Under the pieces are notes generated by a model. That model saw nothing but the letters and a program-made list of their open reading frames with translations, had not been told where the DNA came from and made no database searches. A stretch of 64,000 nt of DNA, taken from assembly GCF_000325705.1 (NCBI RefSeq), contig NC_019904.1:2041001-2105000 (forward strand), in the 5' to 3' direction. This DNA is from Echinicola vietnamensis DSM 17526. GTDB taxonomy: Bacteria; Bacteroidota; Bacteroidia; Cytophagales; Cyclobacteriaceae. The position numbers and the translations under genes were made by a program. Below are positions 38,124-49,476 of the stretch, one piece after another (within the stretch, counting starts at the first letter, position 1; each line of letters begins with the position of its first letter).

Positions 38124-38242
38124 TTGGTTATGGGTTTTGGGTATGTAAAGCGTCCGAGACTTTCGTTGGGTAGTAAGAAGATGGATTTACATGGAATAGG
38201 CTGCCGGTTTGTGAGGACGATTTTGTCGCGAAAATTTTCACC

Positions 38243-39745
38243 TCATTCTTCCACCCAGTCTTTACTCCTTTGGACAGCTTTGTGCCAAAAGTGAAGCAGC
38301 TCATCGGTAACATTTCGATCAGATTTTGGGGGAAATGATGCCTCTTCTTTCCATAACTGCTGCAGTTCCGTTTGGTCTTTCCAGTAGCCCACGGCCAGAC
38401 CGGCTAAAAATGCAGCCCCCAAAGCGGTTGTTTCCGTGATCTGTGGGCGTTTGACTTCACTTCTGAGCAAGTCGGCTTGAAATTGCATCAGGAAATTATT
38501 GGCAGATGCTCCTCCGTCCACGCGCATTTCTTTGGTCTTGGCACCAGCATCTTTTTCCATGGCAGCCAAGACATCGAAGACCTGAAAAGCAATGGCTTCC
38601 AAAGCTGCGCGGGCGAAATGGGCTTGAGTAGTGCCTCTGGTGATGCCGAAAAACGCCCCTCGTGCATCCTGATCCCAGTAGGGTGCTCCTAAGCCGGTGA
38701 GGGCTGGTACAAAATAGACGCCTCCATTGTCTTCTACACTGGTGGCCAGCGATTCACTTTGCTCAGCTTCTTCAAAGATGGCGAGTCCATCGCGGAGCCA
38801 TTGGATAGCAGCACCACCGATAAAGACACTCCCCTCCAAGGCATAATGGACCTTTCCCGCTACTTCCCAAGCGATGGTCGTTAGCAATTGATTGCTGGAC
38901 TGTACGGGTTTTTCACCTGTGTTCATGACCATAAAGCAGCCGGTACCGTATGTGGTTTTGACCATTCCGGGCTGGGTACAGCGTTGGCCGAAGAGGGCGG
39001 CCTGCTGATCTCCGGCGATGCCGCCAATGGGTATTTTTGCAGAAAAAATATCTCCTGCCGTGGTGCAGTATACTTCGCTACTGGACCGTACTTCCGGTAA
39101 AATGGACTTGGGAATGTCAAATAGCTCCAATAGCTCTTCGTCCCATTGTTTATCATGGATGTTAAACAGCATGGTACGACTGGCATTGGTGATGTCTGTG
39201 AGGTGTTGTTGGCCATTGGTGAGCTTCCATACCAGCCAGCTGTCCACTGTCCCAAAACAAACCTCTCCTTTTTCGGCCTTTTCCCTCACGCCTTCTACAT
39301 TGTCCAGTATCCATTTGATTTTCGTAGCCGAAAAGTAGGCGTCAATGATCAAACCGGTTTTTTGATTGATCATGTCACGATATCCTTCCCGCTTGAGTCG
39401 ATTACAATAAGCGGAAGTACGTCGATCCTGCCAGACGATGGCACGGTACAGCGGCTTTCCTGATTTTCGGTCCCAGAGAATGGTCGTTTCCCGTTGGTTG
39501 GTGATACCAATGCCCGCTACTTGGCCGGGCTCGATTTCAGCTTGTGCAATGGCTTCCAGAATGACAGCTGCTTGGGAAGTCCAGATTTCCTTGGCATCAT
39601 GCTCCACCCAGCCTGCTTTCGGAAAATGTTGTTTAAAATCTTTTTGGGCAATGGCAATGGATTGGCCGCTTTGGTCAAAAAGTATGGCCCTAGAGCTGGT
39701 AGTGCCTTGGTCCAGCGCCATGATGAATTGTTTATTTTGGGTCAT
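38243..39745 (-). CDS. glpK: Glycerol kinase
   Basis: This 500-residue FGGY-family kinase starts [24 protein letters not shown]. It has [21 protein letters not shown], the adenine/phosphate loop [13 protein letters not shown], and the FGGY signature region [22 protein letters not shown]. It makes sn-glycerol-3-phosphate from glycerol and ATP. It begins 4 nt after glpD, so the two are translated from one mRNA. Length matches the usual 495-505 residues. Confidence 0.97.
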   Translation of the reverse strand: MTQNKQFIMALDQGTTSSRAILFDQSGQSIAIAQKDFKQHFPKAGWVEHDAKEIWTSQAAVILEAIAQAEIEPGQVAGIGITNQRETTILWDRKSGKPLYRAIVWQDRRTSAYCNRLKREGYRDMINQKTGLIIDAYFSATKIKWILDNVEGVREKAEKGEVCFGTVDSWLVWKLTNGQQHLTDITNASRTMLFNIHDKQWDEELLELFDIPKSILPEVRSSSEVYCTTAGDIFSAKIPIGGIAGDQQAALFGQRCTQPGMVKTTYGTGCFMVMNTGEKPVQSSNQLLTTIAWEVAGKVHYALEGSVFIGGAAIQWLRDGLAIFEEAEQSESLATSVEDNGGVYFVPALTGLGAPYWDQDARGAFFGITRGTTQAHFARAALEAIAFQVFDVLAAMEKDAGAKTKEMRVDGGASANNFLMQFQADLLRSEVKRPQITETTALGAAFLAGLAVGYWKDQTELQQLWKEEASFPPKSDRNVTDELLHFWHKAVQRSKDWVEE

Positions 39746-39749
39746 TATG

Positions 39750-41315
39750 TTATGGTTTGATCAAATATTTTTCAGCGATTTTGGTAAATGCACTGACTTC
39801 GTTATCTATCCAGTTTTTATCCTTTTTGAGCTCTGCGGCCATGAGTGAGGCCACCAAGGGAGCCATGGCTATGGCAGCCGCAGCATCCAGCAGGAGGATA
39901 CGGATTCTTCTCGCAAGGAAATCTTCTATATGCATGGCCATTTCTTCCCTGATAGCCCAAATCACCTCTCCGGCTACATAGGGATATTGGGGATGGAGCA
40001 GTTTGGCGTATGGCGGATTCTCTTTGATGAGTTGGAGAATTTTCACAGCATCCGTTCCATAAATTTTCCAGTGTTTGTCATCTAATGTAGGGTCACCATG
40101 GCCGTGAAGTTTGATCTCCCAAGAATGACTTTCTTTTATTTCCTCCCCGGTGACTCGTGGGAAATGGTCCACCGTGTCTTCTCCCATTTTGCGGAATGTG
40201 GTCCACTTTCCTCCCGTGAGGGTGGTCAGGCCGGAATCGGAAATGATGACTTTGTGGTTTCTAGATATTTCTTTCGTCTTTACACTTTCTCCCTTTGGCG
40301 CGGCAAGGGGGCGCAATCCTGCGTAAACGGTCAGGACGTCTTTTCTCGTTGGTTTTTTGCTCAAGTATTGTCCTGCATTGGCTAAGATGAAATTGATTTC
40401 ACGGGAAAGGGCTTCCGGTTCCATTTTGGTCTTGGCGCGAATGGTATCGGTCGTGCCCACGACAAGTTTTCCTTGCCATGGGACAGCAAATAACACCCTG
40501 CCATCGGAGGTTTTGGGGATCATCAGGGCGTCTTGGCCGCCAAGGAAATGCTGCGGCAATACCAAGTGTACTCCTTGGCTGGGCTGAATCATTCTGGGGG
40601 CTCCTTTCTGATCCATCTGTAAAATCTTATCCGCAAAAACCCCCGTGGCATTTACCACCATTTTCGCTTTCACATCATAGCTCTTTTTATGGATGGCATC
40701 CCTTACTTTGACACCGGTTATGATGCCCGCACCGTCTTTGGTAAGGCTGGTTACTTTCATGTAATTGAGGATGCATCCGCCCATGTCATCACACGTTTGA
40801 GCTACCGCAATGGCCAGGCGGGCGTCATCGAACGCTCCATCGTGATACACGACACCACCTAGTAATCCTTCTGTTTTTATTTCTGGTAACCGCTTTATGG
40901 TTTCTTTCTTTGAAATAAAGCTGGAGTCTCCTAAGCTGAGCCAGCCGGACATCCAATCATAAAACTTCAGGCCAACGGTGTAGTAGTACTTGGTGGCATG
41001 ACTGTAAATGGGAATGATGAAGGGCTGGGCATGGGCCAAGTGCGGAGCGTTTTTTAAGATCCTTCCCCGCTCCCGAAGGGCTTCCCATACCAGCAAAATA
41101 TCGCCTTGTGCCAGGTACCTGACGCCACCATGCACCAATTTAGTGCTTCTACTGGAAGTGCCTTTTGCAAAATCAGCTCTTTCAAAAAGTGCTACGCTCA
41201 ACCCTCTTGATAGTGCATCCAGCGCCACTCCCAACCCGGAAGCGCCCCCACCAATAATGACAATATCCCAAAGTTGATTTTTTGCTAAAGGGCGGAGGTT
41301 ATGGGCTCTGTTCAT
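39750..41315 (-). CDS. glpD: Glycerol-3-phosphate dehydrogenase/oxidase (FAD)
   Basis: This 521-residue enzyme has the FAD loop [20 protein letters not shown] (about 18-37), followed by [19 protein letters not shown]. The C-terminal helical domain includes [28 protein letters not shown] sequence. It oxidises glycerol-3-phosphate to dihydroxyacetone phosphate and feeds electrons to quinone at the membrane. It is the first gene of the operon, transcribed away from the repeat-filled region at 41.4 kb. No regulator gene is beside it. Confidence 0.95.
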   Translation of the reverse strand: MNRAHNLRPLAKNQLWDIVIIGGGASGLGVALDALSRGLSVALFERADFAKGTSSRSTKLVHGGVRYLAQGDILLVWEALRERGRILKNAPHLAHAQPFIIPIYSHATKYYYTVGLKFYDWMSGWLSLGDSSFISKKETIKRLPEIKTEGLLGGVVYHDGAFDDARLAIAVAQTCDDMGGCILNYMKVTSLTKDGAGIITGVKVRDAIHKKSYDVKAKMVVNATGVFADKILQMDQKGAPRMIQPSQGVHLVLPQHFLGGQDALMIPKTSDGRVLFAVPWQGKLVVGTTDTIRAKTKMEPEALSREINFILANAGQYLSKKPTRKDVLTVYAGLRPLAAPKGESVKTKEISRNHKVIISDSGLTTLTGGKWTTFRKMGEDTVDHFPRVTGEEIKESHSWEIKLHGHGDPTLDDKHWKIYGTDAVKILQLIKENPPYAKLLHPQYPYVAGEVIWAIREEMAMHIEDFLARRIRILLLDAAAAIAMAPLVASLMAAELKKDKNWIDNEVSAFTKIAEKYLIKP

Positions 41316-41397
41316 AGGGTTTTGTAATGGGTTAAAAATGGAACAGACTTAATTTAGGAAAAATCAGTACGAGAAGCCAGTAGAAAGAAGAAATTAT

Positions 41398-41602
41398 GGA
41401 TCAAGCAATGTTTCTGGGGGATGATTTTCGACATGCTCTTATGAAAGAAAATTTCACACCGCTAAAACGATGCTTTTCCTCCATCCGCTCGAATGGGTTT
41501 TAGCGGGAAGTGGTGGAGAATAGGGCGGTCAATGCGGCTAAAACGGAAAACGTTGAATGGGTTAATTTACCATGGGCTTCACCCATGGCTATGAATGTGC
41601 CT
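41398..41602 (+). repeat. Dispersed repeat R2, copy 2
   Basis: The copy begins GGATCAAGCAATGTTTCTGG and contains ATGAAAGAAAATTTCACACC, GAATGGGTTTTAGCGGGAAG and AATGCGGCTAAAACGGAAAA. It ends at the hairpin CCATGGGCTTCACCCATGG. It is the mirror of 18495-18698. Non-coding. Confidence 0.85.
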
Positions 41603-41740
41603 AGGTTGTTTCAAAAATAAATAATCCGTCATCACGAGCGGAGTGAAGTGATCTCGATGTGCTTTCATTGCACGTATGACGAGATTGCTTCTTCCGATAT
41701 CCATCGGAATCGCAATGACGAGAACTTATGAGATAACCTC
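41603..41740 (+). repeat. Dispersed repeat R1, copy 2 (complete)
   Basis: The copy runs from AGGTTGTTTCA to TGAGATAACCTC, which are imperfect inverted ends. Its interior holds the near-identical R1 core (CGTCATCACGAGCGGAGTG onward) and a further dyad, CTTCCGATATCCATCGGAA. It is a short non-autonomous element by form (MITE- or REP-like). Confidence 0.8.
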
Positions 41741-42177
41741 TGGTTTTCGAGTGTACTTCATACATAACACCACGGATCAAGCAATATTTCCGAGGGCAGC
41801 TTTATTTAAAAGGATGCTATTTCATCTATGAACTGGATGAATCCAAGCGTTGCCGAGAAGTCCTTTTCATAGCCAAAGGCATGGGCATCGTAAACTTTTA
41901 AGTTAAGTAAGCTACTGATAAAAGATTTGAACACAGATTTGCAACGCCTTAAGCATTCTATCAGCGTTCATCCGTGGCCAAATAGCCACCAAAGGTGGCG
42001 AAGAAGATATTTTCCCATCGAAATAGGCTCCCCCCCATCTTTCCTGCTTGATCCGAAATTATGATTTACGACACACTTACATGAAGGTGGTTTTCTAAAC
42101 AGGAGCTGAAAAGGTCCTGAAAGATTACGTTGGATGATTTTGCGGAGAGAATTTTCCAAGTTGACTGGGGATTAGGA
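41741..42177. other. Non-coding stretch with an R2 fragment
   Basis: At 41774 the R2 start (GGATCAAGCAATATTTCCG) recurs for about 30 nt and then diverges. The rest, to the stop of the barrel gene, has no coding frame that I trust. It contains common Bacteroidota intergenic words such as TTCATCCGTGGC. Confidence 0.5.
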
Positions 42178-42792
42178 CTATTCCCAAGTACTATAATTTT
42201 TCTTGGGTTCATTTTTGATCCTACCCCCGCCAAATTGGATGCCCAATCCAATGCTGATAAAGTTACTGATGTTTTGACCGGTAACATGGTAGGTGACATT
42301 CATGCGAAACTTCCCTGTCAATACCCCTATTCGTGGGGCAAAGCCAAAGTTCACTTCATTTCCTTCTTTGTTAAAAATGGTGCCGTCGTCAGAATCCACG
42401 ATTTCATAATCGCTTCTTCGGTACATTCCGGCCATGATGCCCACAAATGGGCGGGTATTTTCTTTTCCAAAGAGGTATTCACCGGTTAAGGAAAGATTGG
42501 AAATGGCCTGAGCCCTGTAAGTGGCCTCTTGGTGGTTGAAAAGCGATTCACCTTCTCCCAGAATATTGCTTCCGAGCTGGAGTCCTATATTAAAGTGGTC
42601 ATTAATACCATATCGCGGTTCCACAAAAAAACCTCCTCCCGTGGTAAGATCGGATGCTGTAGGGAAGGTGAGGTTAATACTGGCATCGACTTTAAAAGGT
42701 TTGTATAACCGATCCGTTCCTTCTCGGGATTGAGAAAAAGACGTTAAAGGAATCAGGGTGATAAAAGCAATGACCAGTGTGATGTGTTTCAT
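42178..42792 (-). CDS. Outer membrane beta-barrel protein
   Basis: This 204-residue protein has signal peptide MKHITLVIAFITLIPLTSFSQ, cleaved after residue 21. The mature part has alternating strands (DASINLTFPTASDLTTGGGF, FNIGLQLGSNILGEGES, FVGIMAGMYRRSDYEI) and looks like a small porin-type barrel. The C-terminus RIKNEPKKNYSTWE is polar and lacks the usual terminal aromatic, so the last strand is probably IGLGIQFGG. Function is unknown. It stands alone, downstream of the nrdA terminator. Confidence 0.8.
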   Translation of the reverse strand: MKHITLVIAFITLIPLTSFSQSREGTDRLYKPFKVDASINLTFPTASDLTTGGGFFVEPRYGINDHFNIGLQLGSNILGEGESLFNHQEATYRAQAISNLSLTGEYLFGKENTRPFVGIMAGMYRRSDYEIVDSDDGTIFNKEGNEVNFGFAPRIGVLTGKFRMNVTYHVTGQNISNFISIGLGIQFGGGRIKNEPKKNYSTWE

Positions 42793-42956
42793 TCAATATG
42801 CATTTCGCTTGTACTTCAATCTATTATACCTATTGAGAATACGATATGATTAGCTCATGTGGTTGATTGTAATTTCGAAATATAACACTTTTATTTCCAG
42901 GATGGTGTAGCTTTGGTTTAAAAAAACCTAAAGGTGCAGTGACGTCACCATTAATA

Positions 42957-42990
42957 AAACAAAAAGCCTGACGATTGCCAGGCTTTTTGT
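42957..42990 (-). terminator. Rho-independent terminator after nrdA
   Basis: On the minus strand AAAAAGCCTG pairs with CAGGCTTTTT over an 8-nt loop, followed by a T-rich tract, 19 nt after the nrdA stop. Confidence 0.88.
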
Positions 42991-43008
42991 TGTTGTATGG
43001 ATTAAATT

Positions 43009-45408
43009 TTAGCTTCCGCACATTTCGCAATCATCCGGATTGTCCAATGAGCAAGCAATCGCGTCTTGACTGTTGGCTTTGTTTGGCTCCTCTGTCGCTG
43101 CCGTAGCTTGCTGGGAGTTTTTGAGGCTTTCCTTGTCCACGGTAAACTGGATGGCACTGGTTGCGGCTTTTGAACGCAAGTAGTACATACCGGTTTTTAG
43201 TCCTTTTTTCCAAGCATAGAAGTGCATGGAGGTCAGCTTTCCAAAGTTTGGCTCCTGCATGAAAACGTTCATGCTTTGGGACTGGCAGATGTATGCTCCC
43301 CGGTCAGCGGCCATGTTGATGACCACTTTTTGGGAGATTTCCCAAACGGTTTTGTAGAGATCCTTGATGTTTTGTGGCACTTCAGGCATATCCTGTACAG
43401 AGCCATTGGCGGCGATGAGCCTGTTCTTCATGGAATCATTCCAAAGCCCCAATCTGATCAAATCTTTCATCAGGTGTTTGTTCACCACAATGAATTCTCC
43501 GGAAAGGGTTCTTCTGGTATAAATATTTGACGTGTACGGCTCGAAACATTCGTTGTTGCCAAGGATTTGAGAAGTAGAGGCTGTAGGCATTGGAGCCACC
43601 AATAGGGAGTTCCTCACGCCAAATTTGGCCACTCTTTCTTTTAGGTCAGCCCAGTTCCATCTGCCGGATTTAGGCGTTACTCCCCACAGGTCAAACTGGA
43701 ATTGGCCTTGGGATACAGGTGAGCCTTCATAGGTTTCATAAGTGCCATGGACTTTGGCCAGTTCCATGGATGTTTCCATAGCAGCATAGTAGATGGTCTC
43801 GAAGATGTCTTCATTGAGGCCAGCAGCTTCTGCACTGTCAAATGGCATTCTTAGCATAATGAAGGCATCTGCCAATCCTTGCACCCCGATCCCGATTGGT
43901 CGGTGACGGAAGTTGGATTTTTCTGCCTCTTTTACAGGGTAATAGTTTATGTCAATAACCCTGTTGAGGTTTTTGGTGACCACTTTGGTGATTTCGTAGA
44001 GCTTTTGGTGGTCAAATGACTTTTTGCCTTGGCTGTCCGTTTTGATGAATTTTGGCAAGGCGATGGAAGCCAAGTTACATACGGCCACCTCATCCGGAGA
44101 TGTGTATTCCATGATCTCGGTACACAAGTTGGATGACTTGATCGTTCCGAGATTTTTTTGGTTGGATTTGCCGTTTGCTGCGTCTTTGTACAGCATATAA
44201 GGTGTTCCCGTTTCGATCTGAGACTCCAAGACTTCAAACCAAAGTTCCTGTGCTTTTACCGTTTCCCGTGCACGGCCTTCTTTTTCGTATTTTTCATACA
44301 ATTTCTCGAATTCTTCCCCGTGACATTCCGAAAGTCCAGGCGCTTCATTTGGACAGAAGAGTGACCATTCTTCGTTGGCTTCCACTCTTTTCATAAACAG
44401 ATCAGAAATCCAAAGCGCATAGAAAAGGTCTCGAGCCCGTAGTTCTTCCTTTCCGTGATTTTTCTTAAGCTCAAGGAAATCCTTAATATCGGCATGCCAA
44501 GGCTCCAAGTAAATGGCAAAGCTTCCTTTTCGCTTTCCGCCTCCTTGGTCCACATAACGAGCCGTCATGTCAAAGTTTCTCAACATGGGAACGATGCCAT
44601 TGGAAACACCATTTGTGCCTCGGATATAGGAGCCCTTTGCCCTCACATCATGAATGGACAAGCCAATTCCTCCGGCTGATTGGGAGATTTTGGCGCATTG
44701 CTTTAAGGTATCGTAAATGCCGTCAATGCTGTCTTCTTTCATCGTAAGCAAAAAGCAGGAAGAAAGCTGTGGCTTTGGTGTACCTGCATTGAACAGCGTT
44801 GGCGTAGCATGCGTAAACCATTTTTCGGAAAGTAGGTGATAGGTTTCGATGGCTGCATCCAAGTCTTCCTTATGGATTCCGATGGCCACCCGCATTAGCA
44901 TGTGCTGAGGACGTTCTACTACCTTGTCGTCTAGCTTTATAAGGTAACTTCGCTCCAAGGTTTTGAACCCAAAGAAGTCGTAGTTAAAATCCCGGCTGTA
45001 GTCAATGATCTCATCAAGACGAGCGGCATGTTTTTTAACGATACCGTATACGTCTGGCGCGATGAGGGCGGCATTGTCTCCAGTTTTTGGATTGACATAG
45101 GTGTAGAGTCTTTTCATGGTGTTTGAAAAAGACTGGCTTGTCGTCTTGTGCAGGTTGGATATGGCGATCCGTGCAGCAAGAATCGCATAATCCGGGTGTT
45201 TTACGGTCATGGACGCACAGACTTCTGCTGCCAGGTTATCCAGCTCTGAAGTGGTGACACCGTCATATAGGCCGTCGATCACCTTTTTGGCCACTTCAAT
45301 GGGTTGGATGTAACGGGAATCCAGCCCATCGCAGAGGTTTTCTATCCGGGTGGTAATCTTATCGAATCTTACCGATTCTCTTCTGCCATCTCTTTTTATT
45401 ACTAACAT
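43009..45408 (-). CDS. nrdA: Ribonucleotide reductase class Ia, large subunit
   Basis: This 799-residue subunit starts with an ATP-cone ([20 protein letters not shown]), the activity-control domain. The barrel follows, with the catalytic pieces [22 protein letters not shown] and [20 protein letters not shown]. It ends CEMCGS, the redox-shuttle cysteine pair. It turns ribonucleoside diphosphates into deoxyribonucleotides with NrdB. A linker of about 45 residues before the tail is rich in Ala, Thr and Gln. It is 32 nt after nrdB and is followed by a terminator. Confidence 0.96.
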   Translation of the reverse strand: MLVIKRDGRRESVRFDKITTRIENLCDGLDSRYIQPIEVAKKVIDGLYDGVTTSELDNLAAEVCASMTVKHPDYAILAARIAISNLHKTTSQSFSNTMKRLYTYVNPKTGDNAALIAPDVYGIVKKHAARLDEIIDYSRDFNYDFFGFKTLERSYLIKLDDKVVERPQHMLMRVAIGIHKEDLDAAIETYHLLSEKWFTHATPTLFNAGTPKPQLSSCFLLTMKEDSIDGIYDTLKQCAKISQSAGGIGLSIHDVRAKGSYIRGTNGVSNGIVPMLRNFDMTARYVDQGGGKRKGSFAIYLEPWHADIKDFLELKKNHGKEELRARDLFYALWISDLFMKRVEANEEWSLFCPNEAPGLSECHGEEFEKLYEKYEKEGRARETVKAQELWFEVLESQIETGTPYMLYKDAANGKSNQKNLGTIKSSNLCTEIMEYTSPDEVAVCNLASIALPKFIKTDSQGKKSFDHQKLYEITKVVTKNLNRVIDINYYPVKEAEKSNFRHRPIGIGVQGLADAFIMLRMPFDSAEAAGLNEDIFETIYYAAMETSMELAKVHGTYETYEGSPVSQGQFQFDLWGVTPKSGRWNWADLKERVAKFGVRNSLLVAPMPTASTSQILGNNECFEPYTSNIYTRRTLSGEFIVVNKHLMKDLIRLGLWNDSMKNRLIAANGSVQDMPEVPQNIKDLYKTVWEISQKVVINMAADRGAYICQSQSMNVFMQEPNFGKLTSMHFYAWKKGLKTGMYYLRSKAATSAIQFTVDKESLKNSQQATAATEEPNKANSQDAIACSLDNPDDCEMCGS

Positions 45409-45440
45409 GCTAACTTGGAGTTTAAGGTTGGGGAAGTAAA

Positions 45441-46424
45441 TTAAAAGTCCTCTTCTACAGAAAACTTAGCGGAATCAGAAGCATCTTTGCCTTTCATGAC
45501 CCCAGCTTTTTGATAATCGCCAACCCGCTTCTCGAAGAAGTTGGTCTTGCCCTGAAGAGAGATCATGTCCATAAAATCAAACGGATTGGTGCTGTTCCAT
45601 ACTTTTTCACAGCCCAATTCCAATAATAGCCTGTCGGCCACAAATTCAATATATTGACACATCAAATCGGCATTCATCCCGATGAGCCTTACAGGAAGGG
45701 CATCCGTAACAAATTCCTTTTCGATGGCTACTGCATCTTGGATGATTTTTGAAACAGTTTCCTTTGGTAGTGGATTGACGATGTGTTGTGTGTACAAGTG
45801 ACATGCAAAGTCACAGTGCAGGCCTTCATCCCTGGAGATAAGTTCGTTTGAGAACGTAAGCCCAGGCATCAAACCACGCTTTTTCAACCAAAAGATAGAG
45901 CAGAAAGATCCGGAGAAGAAGATGCCTTCCACAGCGGCAAAAGCAATGAGCCTTTCTTGGAAATCTCCTTCATCAATCCAGCGCAACGCCCAGTCTGCTT
46001 TTTTCTTTACACAATCCAAGTGCTCGATAGCATTGAACAGCCGATCTCTTTCCTTTGGTTCTTTGATATAGGTGTCGATCAGCAGACTGTAGGTTTCTGA
46101 ATGGATATTTTCCATGGCAATCTGAAAGCCGTAGAAGAACTTTGCTTCAGTGTATTGAACCTCTGCCACGAAATGTTCTGCCAAGTTTTCGTTTACAATC
46201 CCGTCACTGGCTGCAAAAAACGCTAAAACATGGGAAATGAAGTGACGTTCATCATCGCTTAAGTTTTTCCAGTCTTTCATATCCTGGCCCAGATCGATCT
46301 CTTCTGCGGTCCAAAAACTCGCCTCTGCCTTTTTGTAAAATTCCCAAATGTCATCATGCTGGATGGGAAACAATACAAATCTACTGTTATCTCCTTGTTC
46401 TAATATGGGTTCGGTTTTTTGCAT
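45441..46424 (-). CDS. nrdB: Ribonucleotide reductase class Ia, small subunit
   Basis: This 327-residue diiron protein supplies the radical for NrdA. Metal ligands are visible in MENIHSETY (E and H, with the radical-type tyrosine at the usual spacing of H+4), [11 protein letters not shown] and [11 protein letters not shown]. The C-terminal tail ends [10 protein letters not shown], the part that docks to NrdA. It is first in the operon, before nrdA. The 782 nt upstream contain no gene, leaving room for regulation, but I saw no clear NrdR box. Confidence 0.95.
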   Translation of the reverse strand: MQKTEPILEQGDNSRFVLFPIQHDDIWEFYKKAEASFWTAEEIDLGQDMKDWKNLSDDERHFISHVLAFFAASDGIVNENLAEHFVAEVQYTEAKFFYGFQIAMENIHSETYSLLIDTYIKEPKERDRLFNAIEHLDCVKKKADWALRWIDEGDFQERLIAFAAVEGIFFSGSFCSIFWLKKRGLMPGLTFSNELISRDEGLHCDFACHLYTQHIVNPLPKETVSKIIQDAVAIEKEFVTDALPVRLIGMNADLMCQYIEFVADRLLLELGCEKVWNSTNPFDFMDMISLQGKTNFFEKRVGDYQKAGVMKGKDASDSAKFSVEEDF

Positions 46425-47169
46425 CAGTCAGTCAGTTTTATTATTACCATCAATTTATATTCATCTACATTATTTTGCGATAGGCTCTCCGTCTTGATTT
46501 GTTGTTCCTCAAAAAATGCCTGATTGAAAGCAGTTTTTCGCAGAGCCGTAAAACAAATATCACCAACAATTTTTAAAAATAAAACCATGGGCAGTGACGA
46601 GTATTCAAGTTATTGACTAATGGTCAAATTAGTGATAAATTGTTATATATCAATGCATAAGGTGTGTTAATTTAAAGCTACCATTCTATTAAAACGCGGT
46701 TTAAGGGGCATTTGGAAGGGGGTGAAAAAAAATTAAAAAAATATTCCAAACTGATATTCAAGCAAAAATTGACCGAAAGTCAATGACATTGTGTTATTGT
46801 AATTTATTGTAAGTCAGTTTGTTGTTTTGTTTTTTGATGAGTAAATAAACAACTGTTTGATTCTCAAATCCTAAACAAAAGCAAGGAAATGGTGAGGATT
46901 TTTTAATTGAAAATTTCAATGATTCAAAGAGGCTTCTGGCATTGTCAGGAGTTGTATGCATTTACTTATCCTCATGAACCGGTGCAAGCCTGCGCTCTTT
47001 TAGGGTGAGCACTTCTCAGTACGCGCCGCAATATATGGATTTGTGGTAGGGTTAAAATTTGCCATGGATCGTGCCGATTGACAAGGGGTTTGTAAGCTTA
47101 TAGCACTCAGCTTTTTAATGTTTTTAAATAAATCTTTTGGTGAAGTTTTTTACTTATGGAAATCCTCCT
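46425..47169. other. Long AT-rich gap between divergent nrdB and rplU
   Basis: About 745 nt without a convincing coding frame, RNA gene or repeat. The nrdB promoter must lie near its left end, but no good minus-strand TTTG/TAnnTTTG pair was found. GC content rises locally around 46970-47060. Confidence 0.5.
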
Positions 47170-47177
47170 TATATTTG
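47170..47177 (+). promoter_or_regulatory. -7 promoter element for rplU-rpmA
   Basis: TATATTTG followed by C matches the Bacteroidota -7 pattern and lies 29 nt before the rplU start. The -33 position holds TTTT. Confidence 0.65.
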
Positions 47178-47206
47178 CACCTCAATTTTGATAAAAAGTT
47201 CTTAGT

Positions 47207-47518
47207 ATGTACGCAATAGTTAACATAGCTGGAAAGCAGTTCAAAGTAACTAAAGATCAATATGTCTATGCACCGAAGATGCAAGGCGATATTGACGCTT
47301 CCGTTGAGTTCGATGAGGTATTGTTGGCAGATGACAACGGTACGGTATCGGTAGGCGCTCCTGTATTGGAAGGCGCTAAAGTGACAGGAAAAATTCTTGA
47401 TCACGTAAAAGGTGACAAAGTAATCGTCTTCAAAAAGAAGAGAAGAAAAGGTTACAAGAAGAAAAACGGTCACAGACAAGAGTTTACTAAATTACTTATT
47501 GAAAACATTGCACTATAA
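47207..47518 (+). CDS. rplU: 50S ribosomal protein L21
   Basis: This 103-residue protein begins MYAIVNIAGKQFKVTKDQYVYAP and contains KVIVFKKKRRKGYKKKNGHRQ, the L21 signature. It binds 23S rRNA near L20. It is paired with rpmA (L27) 33 nt downstream, the usual order, and has a promoter element at 47170. Confidence 0.97.
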   Translation: MYAIVNIAGKQFKVTKDQYVYAPKMQGDIDASVEFDEVLLADDNGTVSVGAPVLEGAKVTGKILDHVKGDKVIVFKKKRRKGYKKKNGHRQEFTKLLIENIAL

Positions 47519-47551
47519 GTTTAATCTTATAGCCCTAAAACATTAAAGATT

Positions 47552-47812
47552 ATGGCTCACAAGAAAGGTGTCGGTAGTTCTAAAAACGGTAGAGAATCCC
47601 ACAGTAAACGACTTGGTGTTAAAAAGTTTGGTGGTGAATCTGTGATTGCCGGTAATATTATCGTAAGACAAAGAGGAACCAAGCATCATGCAGGCCTGAA
47701 TGTAAAGGTTGGAAAAGACCATACATTGTTTGCCGTAGCTGATGGGAAAGTAGAATTCAAGAGAAAGCACGATGGTAGATCCTACGTAAGCGTAGTACCT
47801 GCTGAAGCGTAA
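47552..47812 (+). CDS. rpmA: 50S ribosomal protein L27
   Basis: The 86-residue product starts [22 protein letters not shown], so the N-terminus that reaches the peptidyl transferase centre is already in its mature form, with no cleaved extension as in Firmicutes. The core signature is [18 protein letters not shown]. It ends the operon at a strong terminator. Confidence 0.97.
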   Translation: MAHKKGVGSSKNGRESHSKRLGVKKFGGESVIAGNIIVRQRGTKHHAGLNVKVGKDHTLFAVADGKVEFKRKHDGRSYVSVVPAEA

Positions 47813-47836
47813 GATTTTATATCAGTATGATATAGG

Positions 47837-47868
47837 AAGCCGCCCTTTTTTAAAGGGTGGCTTTTTTG
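47837..47868 (+). terminator. Rho-independent terminator after rpmA
   Basis: AAGCCGCCCTTT pairs with AAAGGGTGGCTT (one G-T pair) over a 3-nt loop, followed by TTTT, 24 nt after the stop. Confidence 0.9.
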
Positions 47869-47931
47869 TGCCTTGTCCTGAGAGGAAGCATAGCGTAAAT
47901 CAGGGATAAAGTAGAAAAATTAGCGAGGTAT

Positions 47932-48080
47932 GGATCAAGGCTATTTCTGGGGACGATTGGTTTCTTTGTTTATCGGAACAATAGATCACCACCAAGGCTG
48001 CAAGGCACACAGCAATGATAACTTCCTTTCAGTCCAGGTTAGCGCATCCACTTGGTTCCTTTGAGACGTGATTTTTATAG
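47932..48080 (+). repeat. Degenerate composite repeat (R2 start then R3 reverse)
   Basis: TGGATCAAGGCTATTTCTGG at 47931 matches the R2 start. After about 50 nt an R3 part in reverse orientation follows (ACTTCCTTTCAGTCCAGGTT, CCACTTGGTTCCTTTGAGAC), as at 52690-52860. It is strongly decayed. It lies upstream of the export cassette, and the same order recurs downstream of it. Confidence 0.55.
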
Positions 48081-48291
48081 AAAGAGCGTTTTTTGTGTCT
48101 TTTATTAAAATATTTTGCTGAGCCTCTTTTTCTTACTCAAATTTAATATTGTGCTTTTTGAAACCGATAAAATGATTTTTGTGTCGTAATAGTGTGTGTG
48201 AATGTAGTATTGGTGTGTTTTACCTGCAGTAGGTGTTTTTTATTTTGGGTTGGAATGGGTTATATTATTCGTTGTTTAACATGAATCACGG
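48081..48291. other. AT-rich leader region before the export cassette
   Basis: About 210 nt, very T-rich, with no coding frame longer than a few codons and no clear -33/-7 pair. The promoter of the cassette is expected here. Confidence 0.5.
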
Positions 48292-49455
48292 ATGAAAACG
48301 ATTTTTCCAGCCAGTATCATCAATCAAACCACCGAACATTATCAAAGCAAGATTTCTGTTCGGTCAAAGGTCATTTACCTGAGCGTACTGCTAGTTTTGA
48401 CCGGGATCTTGGTAAGTCTTCCTTTTATTTATGTGGATGTATCGGTCAGCGCCCGAGGTAGATTCCAGACATCCTTGGGGAGAAATGAAATCCATTCCCC
48501 AGTTTCTGGCCGGGTTTCATCGATAAGCATTGTCGAAAATGAATCTGTCGGAAAGGGGCAGGTATTGGCAGAGATCAAGTCAGATCAAGTAGACTTGGAG
48601 ATTGACGGGGTGGATAGCCGAAAGGCCTTGGTGCAGAATTTTATTGGAGATCTAAGGAAAATGATGAAACTGAGTCCTAACCGCATCGATGAATTTGTGG
48701 GGCGGACGTTGACCACCAAATATTACCAAGCGGCTTTCTTTGAGTATGTGTCGGGTGTCCAGCAGCTTCAGACGGTTTTGGAAAAGGAGAAGCGTGACCT
48801 CAAGCGTGCCAAGGTACTTTTTGATAGTAAGGCGATTTCCGCGGTGGAGTATGACGAGTACCGATCGAAGTTTGAGCAGTCTTTGGCGAACTTGGATATT
48901 TATCACAGTAAGAAGATTTCTTCTTGGGAGCAAGAGTTACGCGATTATCAAAATGAATGGGATAAGCTTTCCAATAATAAAAAGCGATTGCGTGACCAGC
49001 TGCACCAATATAAAATCATGGCGGGTGTTTCGGGGACGATCATCAATTTCGAGAATATCAAGACTGGGGATTTTGTCTTTGCCAACCAGAAAATAGCGGA
49101 GATCTCTCCCGACAGTACCCTGAAGGCGGTAGCCTTTTTAGATCCGGCCGATATAGCCTTTGTCCAGCCCGGGCAGCGTGTCAATCTTCAGGTGGATGCC
49201 TATAACTATAACCAGTGGGGACTGCTTGAAGGCACGGTAGAGGAAATTTCAAAGGATATCAATATGATCAGCGAAAACCAAGTGGCCTTTCGTGTGGTTT
49301 GTAGCCTTGCCGAAGAAGCGCTTTACCTGAAAAATGGGGTCAAGGGAAATGTGAAAAGAGGGATGACCTTTAACGGCCGTTTCCTGGTGGCAAGACGTTC
49401 TTTGTACCAGCTATTGTATGATAAAGTAGACAACTGGCTTAATCCTGCCATGTAA
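48292..49455 (+). CDS. HlyD-family membrane fusion (adaptor) protein
   Basis: This 387-residue protein has one membrane anchor at about residues 28-48 (IYLSVLLVLTGILVSLPFIY). A lipoyl-like half (RNEIHSPVSGRVSSISIVEN) and a long coiled coil (about 125-230) follow, then the second lipoyl half (MAGVSGTIINFENIKTGDFV) and a beta-barrel. Such adaptors bridge the inner membrane transporter to an outer membrane channel. It is 21 nt before the C39 ABC transporter, its evident partner in one type I-like peptide export machine. No TolC gene is in the window. Confidence 0.92.
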   Translation: MKTIFPASIINQTTEHYQSKISVRSKVIYLSVLLVLTGILVSLPFIYVDVSVSARGRFQTSLGRNEIHSPVSGRVSSISIVENESVGKGQVLAEIKSDQVDLEIDGVDSRKALVQNFIGDLRKMMKLSPNRIDEFVGRTLTTKYYQAAFFEYVSGVQQLQTVLEKEKRDLKRAKVLFDSKAISAVEYDEYRSKFEQSLANLDIYHSKKISSWEQELRDYQNEWDKLSNNKKRLRDQLHQYKIMAGVSGTIINFENIKTGDFVFANQKIAEISPDSTLKAVAFLDPADIAFVQPGQRVNLQVDAYNYNQWGLLEGTVEEISKDINMISENQVAFRVVCSLAEEALYLKNGVKGNVKRGMTFNGRFLVARRSLYQLLYDKVDNWLNPAM

Positions 49456-49462
49456 AACAAGT

Positions 49463-49468
49463 GAGGAG
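49463..49468 (+). promoter_or_regulatory. Strong Shine-Dalgarno before the C39 transporter
   Basis: GAGGAG lies 8 nt before the ATG at 49477. It stands out because most genes in this window lack a clear Shine-Dalgarno sequence. Confidence 0.7.
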
Positions 49469-49476
49469 TTAGATTC

